Part shown: positions 1 through 8,786 of the stretch, one piece after another
How the letters are laid out: each line of letters opens with the position of its first letter
Numbering within the stretch: position 1 is the stretch's first letter
Source: Sphingomonas echinoides
GTDB taxonomy: Bacteria > Pseudomonadota > Alphaproteobacteria > Sphingomonadales > Sphingomonadaceae
DNA length: 64,000 nt
Assembly: GCF_029623395.1 (NCBI RefSeq)
Contig: NZ_JAPYKK010000011.1
Span: 56,207-120,206 of the forward strand
Direction: 5' to 3'
Notes under the pieces: generated by a model
Databases searched by the model: none
Seen by the model: the letters and a program-made list of their open reading frames with translations, nothing else
What the model was told of the DNA's origin: nothing
Position numbers and translations under genes: made by a program

Positions 1-22
1 GCTCAACTTTTTAATTGTCTTT

Positions 23-280
23 CTAGGGAATCGACGACTGCAACTGCCGCATGATCCCGTTGAGCGCGGCGTTAGTGCTTTGGAAGCGGCCGATCTCGTT
101 ATCGCCTGAAGAGCCGTCCCAGAACGCCACCAGCGGCCAACGCTCGGGGCAATGCGGCATCAGCACGCGGAGGGCGAGCCGGACCGCGATTGTGTCGACC
201 CGCTGCTCCGGGCTCGCTGCTACAGCCGCGCGGAGGATCTGCACGGCAAGATCGATCGTGATTCGCTGGCGGCGGTGCAT
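23..280 (-). CDS. Small hypothetical protein, probably phage-borne
   Basis: This is an 85-residue open frame with no family I recognise. It starts with a basic stretch, has an alanine- and valine-rich helical middle, and a Trp-Pro-Leu-Val segment near residue 47. No signal peptide or membrane segment is visible. The start codon has an AGG directly against it, which is poor spacing, so the true start may be internal. It lies head-to-head with another small gene at 325, a layout common in phage accessory regions. It could be a chance frame in GC-rich DNA. I favour a real gene because its composition is protein-like. Confidence 0.38.
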   Translation of the reverse strand: MHRRQRITIDLAVQILRAAVAASPEQRVDTIAVRLALRVLMPHCPERWPLVAFWDGSSGDNEIGRFQSTNAALNGIMRQLQSSIP

Positions 281-324
281 CCTGCTATGGAACGTAACAG
301 GAACACGATAGCAAGGGATTCGCG

Positions 325-525
325 ATGGCGCGCTGCCGCCTATGCATGAGCAACGACGAAGATGCTGTGGTCGAGCACCTGGCGGAAACGATGTGGGATA
401 GCCGGCAGGATCACTTTGAGGTGCGCACGCCGTGGAGTGAGGCTGGCGGGACGTGGCAGGCTGCGTTTCGGGAGATGGCTAAGGCAGCTGTGCAGGCTCT
501 GCGTGCGGCCAACTACCATGCGTGA
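325..525 (+). CDS. Small hypothetical protein
   Basis: This 66-residue protein is acidic and mostly helical. Its N-terminus contains two cysteines, followed by an Asp/Glu-rich segment and an Ala-rich C-terminal helix. I do not recognise the family. The ATG at 325 follows an AAGGGA element at good spacing; a second in-frame ATG at 346 would remove the two cysteines. It is followed 50 bases later by the PEP-CTERM gene, but nothing shows a functional link. Proteins of this size and composition are common in alphaproteobacterial prophages, which fits the mobile character of the region. Function is unknown. Confidence 0.42.
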   Translation: MARCRLCMSNDEDAVVEHLAETMWDSRQDHFEVRTPWSEAGGTWQAAFREMAKAAVQALRAANYHA

Positions 526-576
526 CTTGCAACGATATGAAGTAATAAGAGGGTGGCCAAATAAAGGGAAGCCGGA

Positions 577-1197
577 ATGAAATGGATTTTGGGTGCGGTC
601 TTATCTCTGGTGGCGACGCCGAGCTATGCCATAGAGTCGTTCGATGGAGACCAGATCTATACCATCCCGATGCCAGCCACGACACCAGGAGCACGGGTAT
701 ATGTGGCTACAACTGCGAGCGTTAGATATACCTTGAGCGGGTCGCTTACGATCCTCACGGATGACGGTGAGCGCGGAATACAACCTCTCGTAAATATCGC
801 TTTAATGGGGATTTATGGGGGGCAGGCTTTCACGGTCGCCGGGGGTATTTCTCCCTTTTACTTCCCGTCGGGAATGGACGGTCAAACAGTAGACTTTTCC
901 ATTGATTACGACTTTAGTTTTAGCCCGCTTTTTGAGACAGACGGCATTCAGCGTGACCTCCGAGTGATATCCAGTGCGACGGTTGCGCCAGCGAGCTTAG
1001 GGGCTTTCAATGTTGCCGTGAATTCTTTCAACTTGGCATTCACCTCAGGCGAATTCGCCATCAATTATGTTGAAGAGGTGCTGCCGGTTCCAGGAGTTCC
1101 CGAGCCTGGCACCTGGAGCATGATGATCGCCGGCTTCGGCATGATGGGTGCGGGCTTGCGCTATCGCCGCCGCAGCTCGACTGTCGCTTTCGCATAA
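577..1197 (+). CDS. PEP-CTERM sorting domain protein
   Basis: This is an exported 206-residue protein. Residues 1-18 form a signal peptide ending at an Ala-x-Ala-like site. The middle is rich in Ser, Thr, Gly and aromatics, as expected for a beta-rich extracellular domain. The C-terminus carries the complete exosortase signal: PEPGTWSMMIAGFGMMGAG followed by an arginine cluster (RYRRR). By established knowledge, such proteins are cleaved by an exosortase and anchored or released with exopolysaccharide; the exosortase is not in this window. The start is supported by a strong GGGAAG ribosome site. A hairpin terminator follows directly. The gene is monocistronic and lies beside c-di-GMP genes that often govern matrix production, but that link is inference. 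Confidence 0.88.
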   Translation: MKWILGAVLSLVATPSYAIESFDGDQIYTIPMPATTPGARVYVATTASVRYTLSGSLTILTDDGERGIQPLVNIALMGIYGGQAFTVAGGISPFYFPSGMDGQTVDFSIDYDFSFSPLFETDGIQRDLRVISSATVAPASLGAFNVAVNSFNLAFTSGEFAINYVEEVLPVPGVPEPGTWSMMIAGFGMMGAGLRYRRRSSTVAFA

Positions 1198-1212
1198 TCC
1201 CGTTTCGCTCTG

Positions 1213-1244
1213 AAAATGCCGTCAATGAAAATTGGCGGCATTTT
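1213..1244 (+). terminator. Hairpin terminator after the PEP-CTERM gene
   Basis: Two 14-base arms (AAAATGCCGTCAAT and ATTGGCGGCATTTT) pair with one mismatch around a GAAA loop. The stem ends in a T-run on the plus strand and an A-run on the other side, so it could act in both directions between the PEP-CTERM gene and the convergent diguanylate cyclase gene. Confidence 0.75.
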
Positions 1245-1269
1245 CTGGGGCGTCGACCACACGATTTCG

Positions 1270-2895
1270 CTACGGCTGGGCGAGCTTACGGTCATCAATA
1301 TCGATATTCATTCCCAGCCATCCTACGATTAAACCATCACCGTTGCGCAATGGTACCGCATGCACCTGCATCCAGCGGTACGCACCGTCCCACCGTCTGA
1401 GCCGATATTGTGCCTCAACCGACTGCTGATCGTGGACGGTCTCACGCCACTTGCGCATCGTGGCGATCCGGTCATCGGGGTGGATAGCAGTCGCCCAACC
1501 ATATCCTTTCCAATCGTCGTAGCTCTGGCCCGTATAAGCCCGCCAGCTCACACTATCGGTTTCGATCAGGCCGTCCGGCGCGCTTTCCCAAGAGGCAACC
1601 GCGATCCCGTCTATCAATAGCCGAGCTCGTTCTTCGGCATTGTTCCAGGCGGAGTTGTCGGCGGGGAATGGATCCGCTGCACTTTGCGCTCGACGACCGG
1701 CGGAGCGGACGCCCAGTTCGCGTGCATCTCGTCGTTCGGCCTTTTTCTGGCTAAGCGCAGTATCCGCAGCGACCAAAAGCGCGTCCAGAGTCTGAACGGA
1801 CGACGCGTGACGACTGGACCCGATGCTCGCCCCCACCTCGATCGAACGTCCATTCAAGATGTACGGTGCGTTCAAGGATCGTTCGATCCGCATCCTTTGC
1901 TCGTCGACATCTTGGTCACCGGCGGTGTCGAACTGCGCCAGTACAAATTCGTCGCCTCCAATCCGAACGACAACATCGCCGGCGGCCCCACACCCCAACA
2001 ATCGATCAGCAACGAGGCACAAGAGACGGTCCCCCGCCTGATGCCCGAACTGATCATTGACGGGTTTGAACTTGTCTAAATCGACGTAATGGAGGGCGAT
2101 CCGCCCTAGTCGCTCGTTCCGACTGCTGGACTCGAACGCCTGGACGAGCGCGAGACGGTTGCCGAGTCCGGTCAGAGGATCGGTGCGCGCTTGTCGGGCG
2201 AGAACTTGTCGCGTTGTGGTCTTGGTACGCTGTGACCGGTAGCGCTGGCGAGCGCTGCGTATGCCCCCCATGAGAAGAGCGAGCAGACACACCGAAGTTA
2301 GAGAGGCGTTTACGTTTTCGCGCATCAATAAGATGTATGTCGGGGGGATGACCGAAAGCATCAGGCTCCAGCCGACAATGGACGGCCGCATGGCGACGGT
2401 GGATGCAGCACCAGCGGCATAGCCAACCACCAGGATACCAATCGGCATCTGCCATTCTGCGGGCGGAAGCATATAGGCTCGAGCGGCAAAGGCACCAAAG
2501 ACCGCTGCGAACCCACAATAACTCATCGCGAACTGCAGTTCGAACCGCCGCGCTCTAATCGGCGACATTTGTGCCTGGTCACAAAGCTTTCGCCCGGCGA
2601 ACAGAACACCGAGACGCGCCGCGCTCATTACGCCGCCGGTTACAACGAGCGCTGCCAGCGTGCGATCGGGCGCGGCCCGCACGCTGGCAGCGCCGACCAG
2701 TAGAAACAGGACGGTCATGATCACCGCGGGCATTCGCGTCCCGCACATGCTCGAAACGAGTTCTACATACGTCCCTTCAGGCAGGTCGCGAAACGATGGG
2801 CGATCGGTGGTTCTCACGGTATCTATCGTATGTGAGAAAGATGAAGGGTTTATCCTCGTCTGACCTGGCTGTACCGGTTGGTACGCATGCGGCAT
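1270..2895 (-). CDS. Membrane diguanylate cyclase with C-terminal PAS domain
   Basis: This protein synthesises c-di-GMP from two GTP if active. About six membrane segments lie between residues 54 and 212. A GGDEF domain spans about 235-400, with an intact RIGGDEF active site near 311-317 and the usual DPLTGLGNR and DLDKFKPVND motifs. No RxxD inhibitory site is visible at the expected distance upstream. A PAS/PAC domain fills about 425-541, ending in a DIDDRK-type tail. PAS after GGDEF is the reverse of the common order. The first ATG has no clear ribosome site; the GTG at 2817 is a plausible alternative start that removes 26 residues. The gene is convergent with the PEP-CTERM gene. Confidence 0.85.
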   Translation of the reverse strand: MPHAYQPVQPGQTRINPSSFSHTIDTVRTTDRPSFRDLPEGTYVELVSSMCGTRMPAVIMTVLFLLVGAASVRAAPDRTLAALVVTGGVMSAARLGVLFAGRKLCDQAQMSPIRARRFELQFAMSYCGFAAVFGAFAARAYMLPPAEWQMPIGILVVGYAAGAASTVAMRPSIVGWSLMLSVIPPTYILLMRENVNASLTSVCLLALLMGGIRSARQRYRSQRTKTTTRQVLARQARTDPLTGLGNRLALVQAFESSSRNERLGRIALHYVDLDKFKPVNDQFGHQAGDRLLCLVADRLLGCGAAGDVVVRIGGDEFVLAQFDTAGDQDVDEQRMRIERSLNAPYILNGRSIEVGASIGSSRHASSVQTLDALLVAADTALSQKKAERRDARELGVRSAGRRAQSAADPFPADNSAWNNAEERARLLIDGIAVASWESAPDGLIETDSVSWRAYTGQSYDDWKGYGWATAIHPDDRIATMRKWRETVHDQQSVEAQYRLRRWDGAYRWMQVHAVPLRNGDGLIVGWLGMNIDIDDRKLAQP

Positions 2896-2980
2896 GAAGG
2901 ACTGTCAGATCTCGACCGGCATATGGGGCATTCGGAAAGGATCGGCTCGCAGCAACGCAAGGATCGTTCGGCGCTTGCCG

Positions 2981-3796
2981 TCAGAATCGGTGCGAGACGC
3001 CAGCATAGACCGCGACATCGGGCGCGCTTTTGTTCAGGCCAACGTTGGTACCTAGGTCCATCTGCATGTTGCGGTTTGGCTGCCAAGAAACAGCAACGCT
3101 GCCTAGCGCTGGCGTACCGCGGACTTGCGGATCAGGATCATCATCGCGCGTAACCTGCGCACTGAGATCAGCTTTAACGGCCTCACTCAGCGAGTATTCT
3201 ACCTCCAACGCGCTTCCGTAGAGGGAATGACGACCTCGACCGTCGTCGTTGACCGCAGCAGCCACAATTGGGGTAGCCTGCAGCGAGATCTTGTCTGAGG
3301 TACGGTAGGTAACCGGAAGCTGAAACGAGACGCCCCAATCCCCGGCGCCAATTGGTAGCCGCCCGATTGGTAAGATCGCAGTAGCCAAGGCTGACATCGC
3401 TAGTCCGGTATCACCCTTACGTTCTATGATTGACGTCTTGACGCCGACGGTCGCGTCGCCAATGCGACCGGCGCGCTCGACGCTACCGTCCGCGTGTCGA
3501 TCTCGCGCAAACCCGTATGGTGTCCAGCCGAAGCGAAGTTCGGTTTTCCCCCCAATGCCATAACGAACAGAGGTATCGCCGCTTAGGAACGTATCGGTGC
3601 GCTCGCCGTCACCCTGCTCCAGCGTCCAGCTGGCGAGCCCCGTTTCGGTCTGGAGGCGGCCGGCCGCGGTGATACAGGCGGTAGTCGTTAGCCCTGGGCG
3701 TTCACTGCAGAGCCGGTCCGCATTGCTGTCCTCAGCCTCAGCCCTCACGGCGATGCATGCCACGCTGCAGGCTAGTATCTCTTTAAACCAACGCAT
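2981..3796 (-). CDS. Outer-membrane transporter-like beta-barrel (Phenol_MetA_deg-like)
   Basis: This 271-residue secreted protein has an N-terminal signal peptide (hydrophobic residues 5-18, cleavage near Ala-Glu-Ala) and then alternating beta strands ending in a C-terminal phenylalanine (SHRF), the outer-membrane insertion signature. The segment FGWTPYGFARD and the terminal LGTNVGLNKSAPDVAVYAGV resemble the transporter family often annotated with the MetA-pathway phenol degradation domain. Its substrate is unknown. The start at 3796 is fixed by a GGGGAAGAG element just upstream; an ATG nine codons earlier lacks such a site. It is separated from its neighbours and looks monocistronic. Confidence 0.75.
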   Translation of the reverse strand: MRWFKEILACSVACIAVRAEAEDSNADRLCSERPGLTTTACITAAGRLQTETGLASWTLEQGDGERTDTFLSGDTSVRYGIGGKTELRFGWTPYGFARDRHADGSVERAGRIGDATVGVKTSIIERKGDTGLAMSALATAILPIGRLPIGAGDWGVSFQLPVTYRTSDKISLQATPIVAAAVNDDGRGRHSLYGSALEVEYSLSEAVKADLSAQVTRDDDPDPQVRGTPALGSVAVSWQPNRNMQMDLGTNVGLNKSAPDVAVYAGVSHRF

Positions 3797-3957
3797 CTCT
3801 TCCCCCTGAACTGCTTGGGGCACTCACTATCGAACGATCGGCTCCCGTAAAGCGTCACTTTCAAACCGGACTATGGTAAACGAACGCTGAGCAAGATCGC
3901 TGGAGCCATACAACGTTGGCGTGTACCGTGCTTCCAGTCAGGTAGGGATAAGATGGC

Positions 3958-4146
3958 GTGATTTTCAAATCCAATCGCGAAAATGCTGAGCTCGCCCAGG
4001 CTGCGGCGAATTCGGCCACACTCGAAAACGTTCGTCTCCGTGAACAGCGATCTGCAGCCGCATATGCTGCGCTGGCGACGCGGGACGAGCGCATTGCGGC
4101 AAAGGCTGCGGAACGATCAACCGAGGTACATGTCGAAGGAGAGTGA
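3958..4146 (+). CDS. Small alanine/arginine-rich hypothetical protein
   Basis: This is a 62-residue frame starting at a GTG preceded by GGGATAAG. The product is strongly helical and coiled-coil-like, rich in Ala, Glu and Arg (for example ELAQAAANSATLENVRLREQ), and has no membrane segment. I do not recognise it. Helical proteins of this size are common phage accessory products. It is also possible that this is non-coding sequence, because both strands are open here. Confidence 0.33.
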   Translation: MIFKSNRENAELAQAAANSATLENVRLREQRSAAAYAALATRDERIAAKAAERSTEVHVEGE

Positions 4147-4287
4147 TGACCATTGGTCCCGGGCTGCTCTCGATGTGTATCCGCGCAGTCCCGACCGCGC
4201 TACCTAGGAGACGTGTGTCCGATCGGATGCGGCGGGAGTGTTTACGAGCAGCAGTGCATCAGAAGGCAGGGGCGAACTGCACGTGCG

Positions 4288-4719
4288 TCACGGACGACCA
4301 TTGCCTGTCATGACCTCCAGCTTTTGTATAATGGCGTCTTGATCGGCGAGCGCCTTTCGGATCGTCGCCATCATTGCGAGGGCTGAAAGCCTGTATTCAG
4401 GCCACCGAACTCCAACGTCAGCGTGCGTCCACTTCCATTGAAACGCCGTGTAGTCCGTACCTAGTTTTATGCATTCCGCCTTCAGTTGCTGACCGATTTT
4501 TTGCCGGGGACCGCCCTGCTGGATTATGGGGTCAAGAAGGGCTTGGTGTTTGAAAACTTGGAACTCCTGCATCCGCTTCGACAATTCCTGCCGAAATTGC
4601 AGAAGGGCATCCCAAGCTTCTTTGTGACCGAGATTCAACCACGGCCGCGCACGGTCTAACGTCCTGGTCACACCGTCTCTATGATCTCTGTATTCACGGA
4701 CGGCATTAGAAATTGACAT
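4288..4719 (-). CDS. Hypothetical cytoplasmic protein
   Basis: This 143-residue protein has no signal peptide or membrane segment. It looks all-helical, with an N-terminal amphipathic region (NAVREYRDHRDGVTRTLDRA), a Gln-rich middle and a C-terminal helix ending in QDAIIQKLEVM. GC content is lower than in the flanking chromosomal genes, which fits acquired DNA. No family is recognised. It stands alone, with the degenerate methylase copy about 120 bases upstream of its start on the other strand. Confidence 0.6.
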   Translation of the reverse strand: MSISNAVREYRDHRDGVTRTLDRARPWLNLGHKEAWDALLQFRQELSKRMQEFQVFKHQALLDPIIQQGGPRQKIGQQLKAECIKLGTDYTAFQWKWTHADVGVRWPEYRLSALAMMATIRKALADQDAIIQKLEVMTGNGRP

Positions 4720-4841
4720 TGCATTTCACTCGCGTGCGACTGCGACATCTAGCGATCGCAGGTGATACTGATCGATCTTATAATTCGTTTGATCGTAGGT
4801 GTGGTACCGTAAAATACCTAACAAAACCAAGATGACCGCCG

Positions 4842-5073
4842 CGAAAGCGCTTTCCTACAAGATCGTCTCTTTGCTCCACGGTTGCGTATGCGCCACAAGC
4901 GTTCAAACACGCTGGCAGGCAAGATGCCGTCGACGGCCGTCCGCCCGATTTCACCCCCTGCCCTATATATTGGCGGCAGGCGCAATCTCTCACCCCGGCT
5001 CTGCACCCTGATCGATGCGACACCACAAGACATCTAAATCGAGCCGTTCGTCAGTATCAGAAAGGTGCTCCTT
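4842..5073 (+). pseudogene. Degenerate 5' fragment of a DNA adenine methylase gene
   Basis: This stretch aligns without gaps to 7783-8014, the 5' end of the intact methylase gene, with about 180 of 232 positions identical by hand count. In the methylase frame it still reads PYIGGRRNLSPRLCTLIDAT, matching PYIGGKRNLSRRLCALIDAT of the intact gene, but a TAA at 5035-5037 replaces the codon for a conserved tyrosine. Homology fades after about 5073. It is therefore a truncated, decayed copy that cannot make a methylase. The two copies flank the GAF-PAS-GGDEF-EAL gene in the same orientation. Confidence 0.85.
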
Positions 5074-5161
5074 GTTTGGTTTTGTTGGTGCGAGGAACCA
5101 GTTGTAAGAAGCGTTAAGCGCTTTAAGATGTTACTAACGTTCTCGCTTTACATGCAGGACG

Positions 5162-7738
5162 ATGACCTTTGCCAGCGCCTTGAGCGATGCGTCCGAAGCA
5201 GCGCGCCTGACCGCGCTTTGGAGCATGGCGATCCTCGACACGCCCGCGCAACGCGATTTCGACGAAGTCACGCGCTTGGCGGCACTCGCGCTTGGCGGCG
5301 AGAGCGCAGCAGTCAGCCTCGTCGATGACCGTCGTGCTTGGTTCAAATCTCGCATCTGCATGCCGGCGACGGAGGCGCCGCGAGAGCATGCCTTCTGTAC
5401 TCTCGCACTGGACGGCGTTGAGCCGGTAGTCATTCTAGATACGCACGCGGACATACGATGCATCGGGAACCCGCTGACACTCGGACCCGACGGCTATCGG
5501 TTCTACGCAGGTGCCCCGATCATTACCCGCGACGGGCATTGCCTGGGTACGCTGTGTGTTCTTGATCGGCTGCCCCGCGACGAGGTCCCGCCCAATCAAC
5601 TCCGTGCGCTAGCGGATCTCGCCGGGATCGTCGTGGGACTGATCGAGGCGAGACGGTATCGTCAGATCGGAGAGGTCGCCTCGCAGATTGTGGACGTTAC
5701 CTCAGATGCCATCCTGTGCGTCGATGGCGGAGGCACAATCACATTCTGGAACAGAGCGGCTGAGCAGATGTTCGGCTATTCCTGCGGGCAGGCAATCGGC
5801 AGCACGCTCGATATCATCCTTCCACCGGCCCATGCGGACGCTCATCATGGTGGCTTCAGGCGGGCTTCCGCAGGCGGGCGGACCACTCTCGTTGGGAAAT
5901 CGGTCGAGCTGACCGCCAAGCGCTCCGACGGTTCGGAATTTCCGATCGAACTCTCGTTGGCGCGCTGGCGATCCACTGAAGGCGCGTACAACTTCGCGGG
6001 AATTATCCGCGATGCTTCCGCTCGCAAAATGCTTGAGCGGGAGCGGCAGCAGGCGAAGGCTTTTCTCGATACGGTTGTCGATCATCTGCCCGCCATGCTG
6101 TTCGTCAAGGACGCCGACACTAGGCAATACTTGCTGGTCAATCGCGCCGGTGAGGAACTGACCGGTTGGTCTAGGGACCACATCGTTGGAAAGACCGACC
6201 CCGAGCTTTTTGCGCACGGAGCAACCTATGAGCGGCGCGACGACGCGGCGGTCGCGGGCGAAGGCCTTTACGTATCCGAAAGCGAATTCGTGCGGCCTGA
6301 CAAAGCCCCAGTAACCTTGCGCACCAAACGGCTCGTTGTTGACGGCCCAAGTCGCCAGCGCGAGTATATCGTCGGCATGTCCGAGGATGTGACGGAGACC
6401 CGCAAGGCGCAAGCAGAGGTCCAGCGATTGGCGCATTACGATTCGCTCAGTGGCCTTCGCAATCGCGCGTCGTTCGTAGACGAACTGGATAGGTTGATTG
6501 CGGCCGAAGCGCCTTTCGCGCTCGTCAGCATCGATCTCGACCGGTTCAAGGCCGTGAACGATCAATTCGGCCATCTGGCTGGCGACGCGGTGCTTGCGCA
6601 GATCGGCGACCGCTTGCGTGCGGTCGCAACGGCCACCACGATCCAGGCGCGCGTTGGCGGTGACGAGTTTGCGGTCATCGTAGCCGGCGCAGCAGCTGTG
6701 GAACAGGCACGGCAGCTTGCGGCGACGATCGCTATTAGGCTGGCATCCCCGATCGTTACCCCTTGGGCAACCGTCCAGCTAGGAAGCAGTGTCGGCATCG
6801 CACTGTTCCCGGAAGACGCCACGACGACTGAAGAATTGCGACAGCACGCCGACCTTGCTTTGTATCGAGCAAAACAAGAGGGACGCGGGATCGTATGCTT
6901 CTTCAGCGCTGATATGGACCGGGCTGCGCGGGATCGACGGGAGTTGGAGCGAGATTTGTCCGTTGCCCTCGACCAGCACGATATAACGCTCGCCTACCAG
7001 CCAGTCTTCTCTGCAGATACCGGGCAGATTACGAGTGCCGAAGCGTTGGCCCGCTGGCATCATCCGGTTCGCGGACCGATCCCACCGGACCTGTTCATTT
7101 CGATCGCAGAGGAAAGCGGGCTGATCAGGCAACTAGGGGCGCGGATCCTCTGCCTGGCCTGCGAGGAAGCGATGACGTGGCCGCACCATATCAAGGTCGC
7201 GGTGAATATCTCTCCTATGCAGATCCACGCAGGTGATCTTTGCCAGGTTGTTCGCCACATTCTAGGCAGTACCGGCCTCGCCCCGGATCGTCTTCAGTTA
7301 GAGGTAACTGAGGGCCTATTCCTACGCGACGTCGACCACACATTCCGCGAGCTTGCGCAACTGCGCGCTCTCGGCATTCAGGTTCTGATGGACGATTTCG
7401 GCGTTGGCTATTCATCCCTCAGCTATTTCGAACGGTTTCGGTTCGACAAGGTGAAGATTGACCAAAGCTTCGTGCGGCAAATGCTTTCTTCCCAGGCTTC
7501 ATCTGCCATCATTCAGGCCGTTGTCGGGCTCGGTCGAAAGCTTGGTATGGGCGTGGTAGCGGAGGGGGTCGAAACTGCTGAGCAGATGTCAGCCCTCATC
7601 GAAGCTGGGTGCACCCATTTGCAGGGCTATCTGTTGAGTAAGCCGCTTCGAAGCGAAGAGATCAAGGCATGTATTGTAAACGATGATCGAATTTTAGCGG
7701 TTGCTTCAACGGACGGTCTACAGGCGAAAGCCGCATAG
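5162..7738 (+). CDS. GAF-PAS-PAS-GGDEF-EAL c-di-GMP enzyme
   Basis: This is a soluble 858-residue sensor and c-di-GMP turnover protein. A GAF domain spans about 20-165, followed by PAS domains at about 175-290 and 300-415. A GGDEF domain (about 425-585) keeps the ARVGGDEF motif, and an EAL domain lies at about 605-845. The EAL domain keeps EALARW, the VNISP asparagine, LEVTEG, MDDFGVGYSSL, KIDQSF, VAEGVET and LQGYL, so phosphodiesterase activity is expected. The GGDEF domain lacks an RxxD I-site and may be catalytic or GTP-regulatory. No membrane segment is seen, so the ligand is probably cytosolic. It sits between two related methylase sequences and looks like cargo in a mobile element. Confidence 0.93.
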   Translation: MTFASALSDASEAARLTALWSMAILDTPAQRDFDEVTRLAALALGGESAAVSLVDDRRAWFKSRICMPATEAPREHAFCTLALDGVEPVVILDTHADIRCIGNPLTLGPDGYRFYAGAPIITRDGHCLGTLCVLDRLPRDEVPPNQLRALADLAGIVVGLIEARRYRQIGEVASQIVDVTSDAILCVDGGGTITFWNRAAEQMFGYSCGQAIGSTLDIILPPAHADAHHGGFRRASAGGRTTLVGKSVELTAKRSDGSEFPIELSLARWRSTEGAYNFAGIIRDASARKMLERERQQAKAFLDTVVDHLPAMLFVKDADTRQYLLVNRAGEELTGWSRDHIVGKTDPELFAHGATYERRDDAAVAGEGLYVSESEFVRPDKAPVTLRTKRLVVDGPSRQREYIVGMSEDVTETRKAQAEVQRLAHYDSLSGLRNRASFVDELDRLIAAEAPFALVSIDLDRFKAVNDQFGHLAGDAVLAQIGDRLRAVATATTIQARVGGDEFAVIVAGAAAVEQARQLAATIAIRLASPIVTPWATVQLGSSVGIALFPEDATTTEELRQHADLALYRAKQEGRGIVCFFSADMDRAARDRRELERDLSVALDQHDITLAYQPVFSADTGQITSAEALARWHHPVRGPIPPDLFISIAEESGLIRQLGARILCLACEEAMTWPHHIKVAVNISPMQIHAGDLCQVVRHILGSTGLAPDRLQLEVTEGLFLRDVDHTFRELAQLRALGIQVLMDDFGVGYSSLSYFERFRFDKVKIDQSFVRQMLSSQASSAIIQAVVGLGRKLGMGVVAEGVETAEQMSALIEAGCTHLQGYLLSKPLRSEEIKACIVNDDRILAVASTDGLQAKAA

Positions 7739-7829
7739 GCCCGGCGGCGGAGCTCAACGGTATTTCTTCGCCTACATGGGTAGCGAAAGCACTTTCCTAC
7801 AAGATCGCCTTTATGCTCCACGCTTGCGG

Positions 7830-8666
7830 ATGCGCAATGAACGATCAAACACGCTAGCTGCCGAGTTGCCGTCGCAGGCGGTTCGCCCTGCGTCGCCCCC
7901 TGCCCCGTATATCGGCGGCAAGCGCAACTTATCGCGCCGTCTCTGCGCCCTGATCGATGCGACTCCGCATGACACCTATGTCGAGCCGTTCGTCGGCATG
8001 GGCGGCGTGTTCCTGAAGCGCACGCGCCAGCCTCGGGCCGAGGTTATCAACGATATCTCCGCGGACGTCACCACCCTCTTCCGGATCCTGCAACGGCACT
8101 ATCCGCAATTCATGGACGTGCTGAAATGGCAGATCACCAGCCGGGCCGAGTTCGATCGGCTGCGCGCCGCGGCGCCGGAGACGCTGACCGACCTCGAGCG
8201 GGCGGCGCGCTTCCTCTATCTCCAGCGCCTGTCGTTCGGGGGCAAGGTCGACGGCCGCAACTTCGGCGTCGATCGACGGACGCCGGCACGCTTCGACATG
8301 ACCAAGCTTGCACCAATGCTCGACGAGCTCCACACGCGCCTGACGGGCGTCGTGATCGAGCGCCTGCCGTATGCCGACCTGATCCGGCGATACGACGGGC
8401 CCGGGACGCTGTTCTTCCTCGATCCGCCTTATTGGGGCTGCGAGGGCGACTATGGGCCGGGTGTGTTCGAGCGTGCGGACTTCGAGCGCTTGGCCGAGCA
8501 GCTGGCGGGGATCGCCGGGCGCTTCATCCTGACAATCAACGCGACCGATGGCGCACGGGAAGTGTTCGGTCGGTTCGATGTCGTTGAGGCCGAGACGACT
8601 TATACGATCGCCACCGCGGCAACCGGCGGCGGCAAGCCGGTCAAGGAACTGATCGTGCGCGGCTAA
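7830..8666 (+). CDS. D12-class DNA adenine methylase (Dam-like, phage type)
   Basis: This enzyme transfers a methyl group from S-adenosylmethionine to adenine N6 in DNA. At 278 residues it matches the D12 class. The SAM-binding PYIGGKRNL lies near residue 26, a TYVEPFVGMGGVF motif follows, and the catalytic DPPYWG lies near residue 205. The frame is open upstream to 7701 and overlaps the EAL gene, but sequence before the ATG at 7830 reads poorly as methylase, so I place the start here. Such solitary methylases are common in prophages, where they protect DNA or alter regulation. A second, broken copy of its 5' end lies at 4842-5073. Confidence 0.9.
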   Translation: MRNERSNTLAAELPSQAVRPASPPAPYIGGKRNLSRRLCALIDATPHDTYVEPFVGMGGVFLKRTRQPRAEVINDISADVTTLFRILQRHYPQFMDVLKWQITSRAEFDRLRAAAPETLTDLERAARFLYLQRLSFGGKVDGRNFGVDRRTPARFDMTKLAPMLDELHTRLTGVVIERLPYADLIRRYDGPGTLFFLDPPYWGCEGDYGPGVFERADFERLAEQLAGIAGRFILTINATDGAREVFGRFDVVEAETTYTIATAATGGGKPVKELIVRG

Positions 8667-8719
8667 AAACCGGGATACTCAACGGGGGTGACCTCCATAA
8701 CGGGGTCACTCGCGGTTTT
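8666..8719 (+). terminator. Hairpin after the methylase gene
   Basis: An outer stem pairs AAAACCG with CGGTTTT and encloses an inner GTGACC/GGTCAC stem. The structure begins at the stop codon of the methylase gene and ends in four T. It is a plausible terminator. Confidence 0.5.
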
Positions 8720-8786
8720 GTCGGCGGGCGCCTGGTGGAGAGTATGTTCGCACGTGCTATCACGCCTCGACATGATGGGAGGCTTT

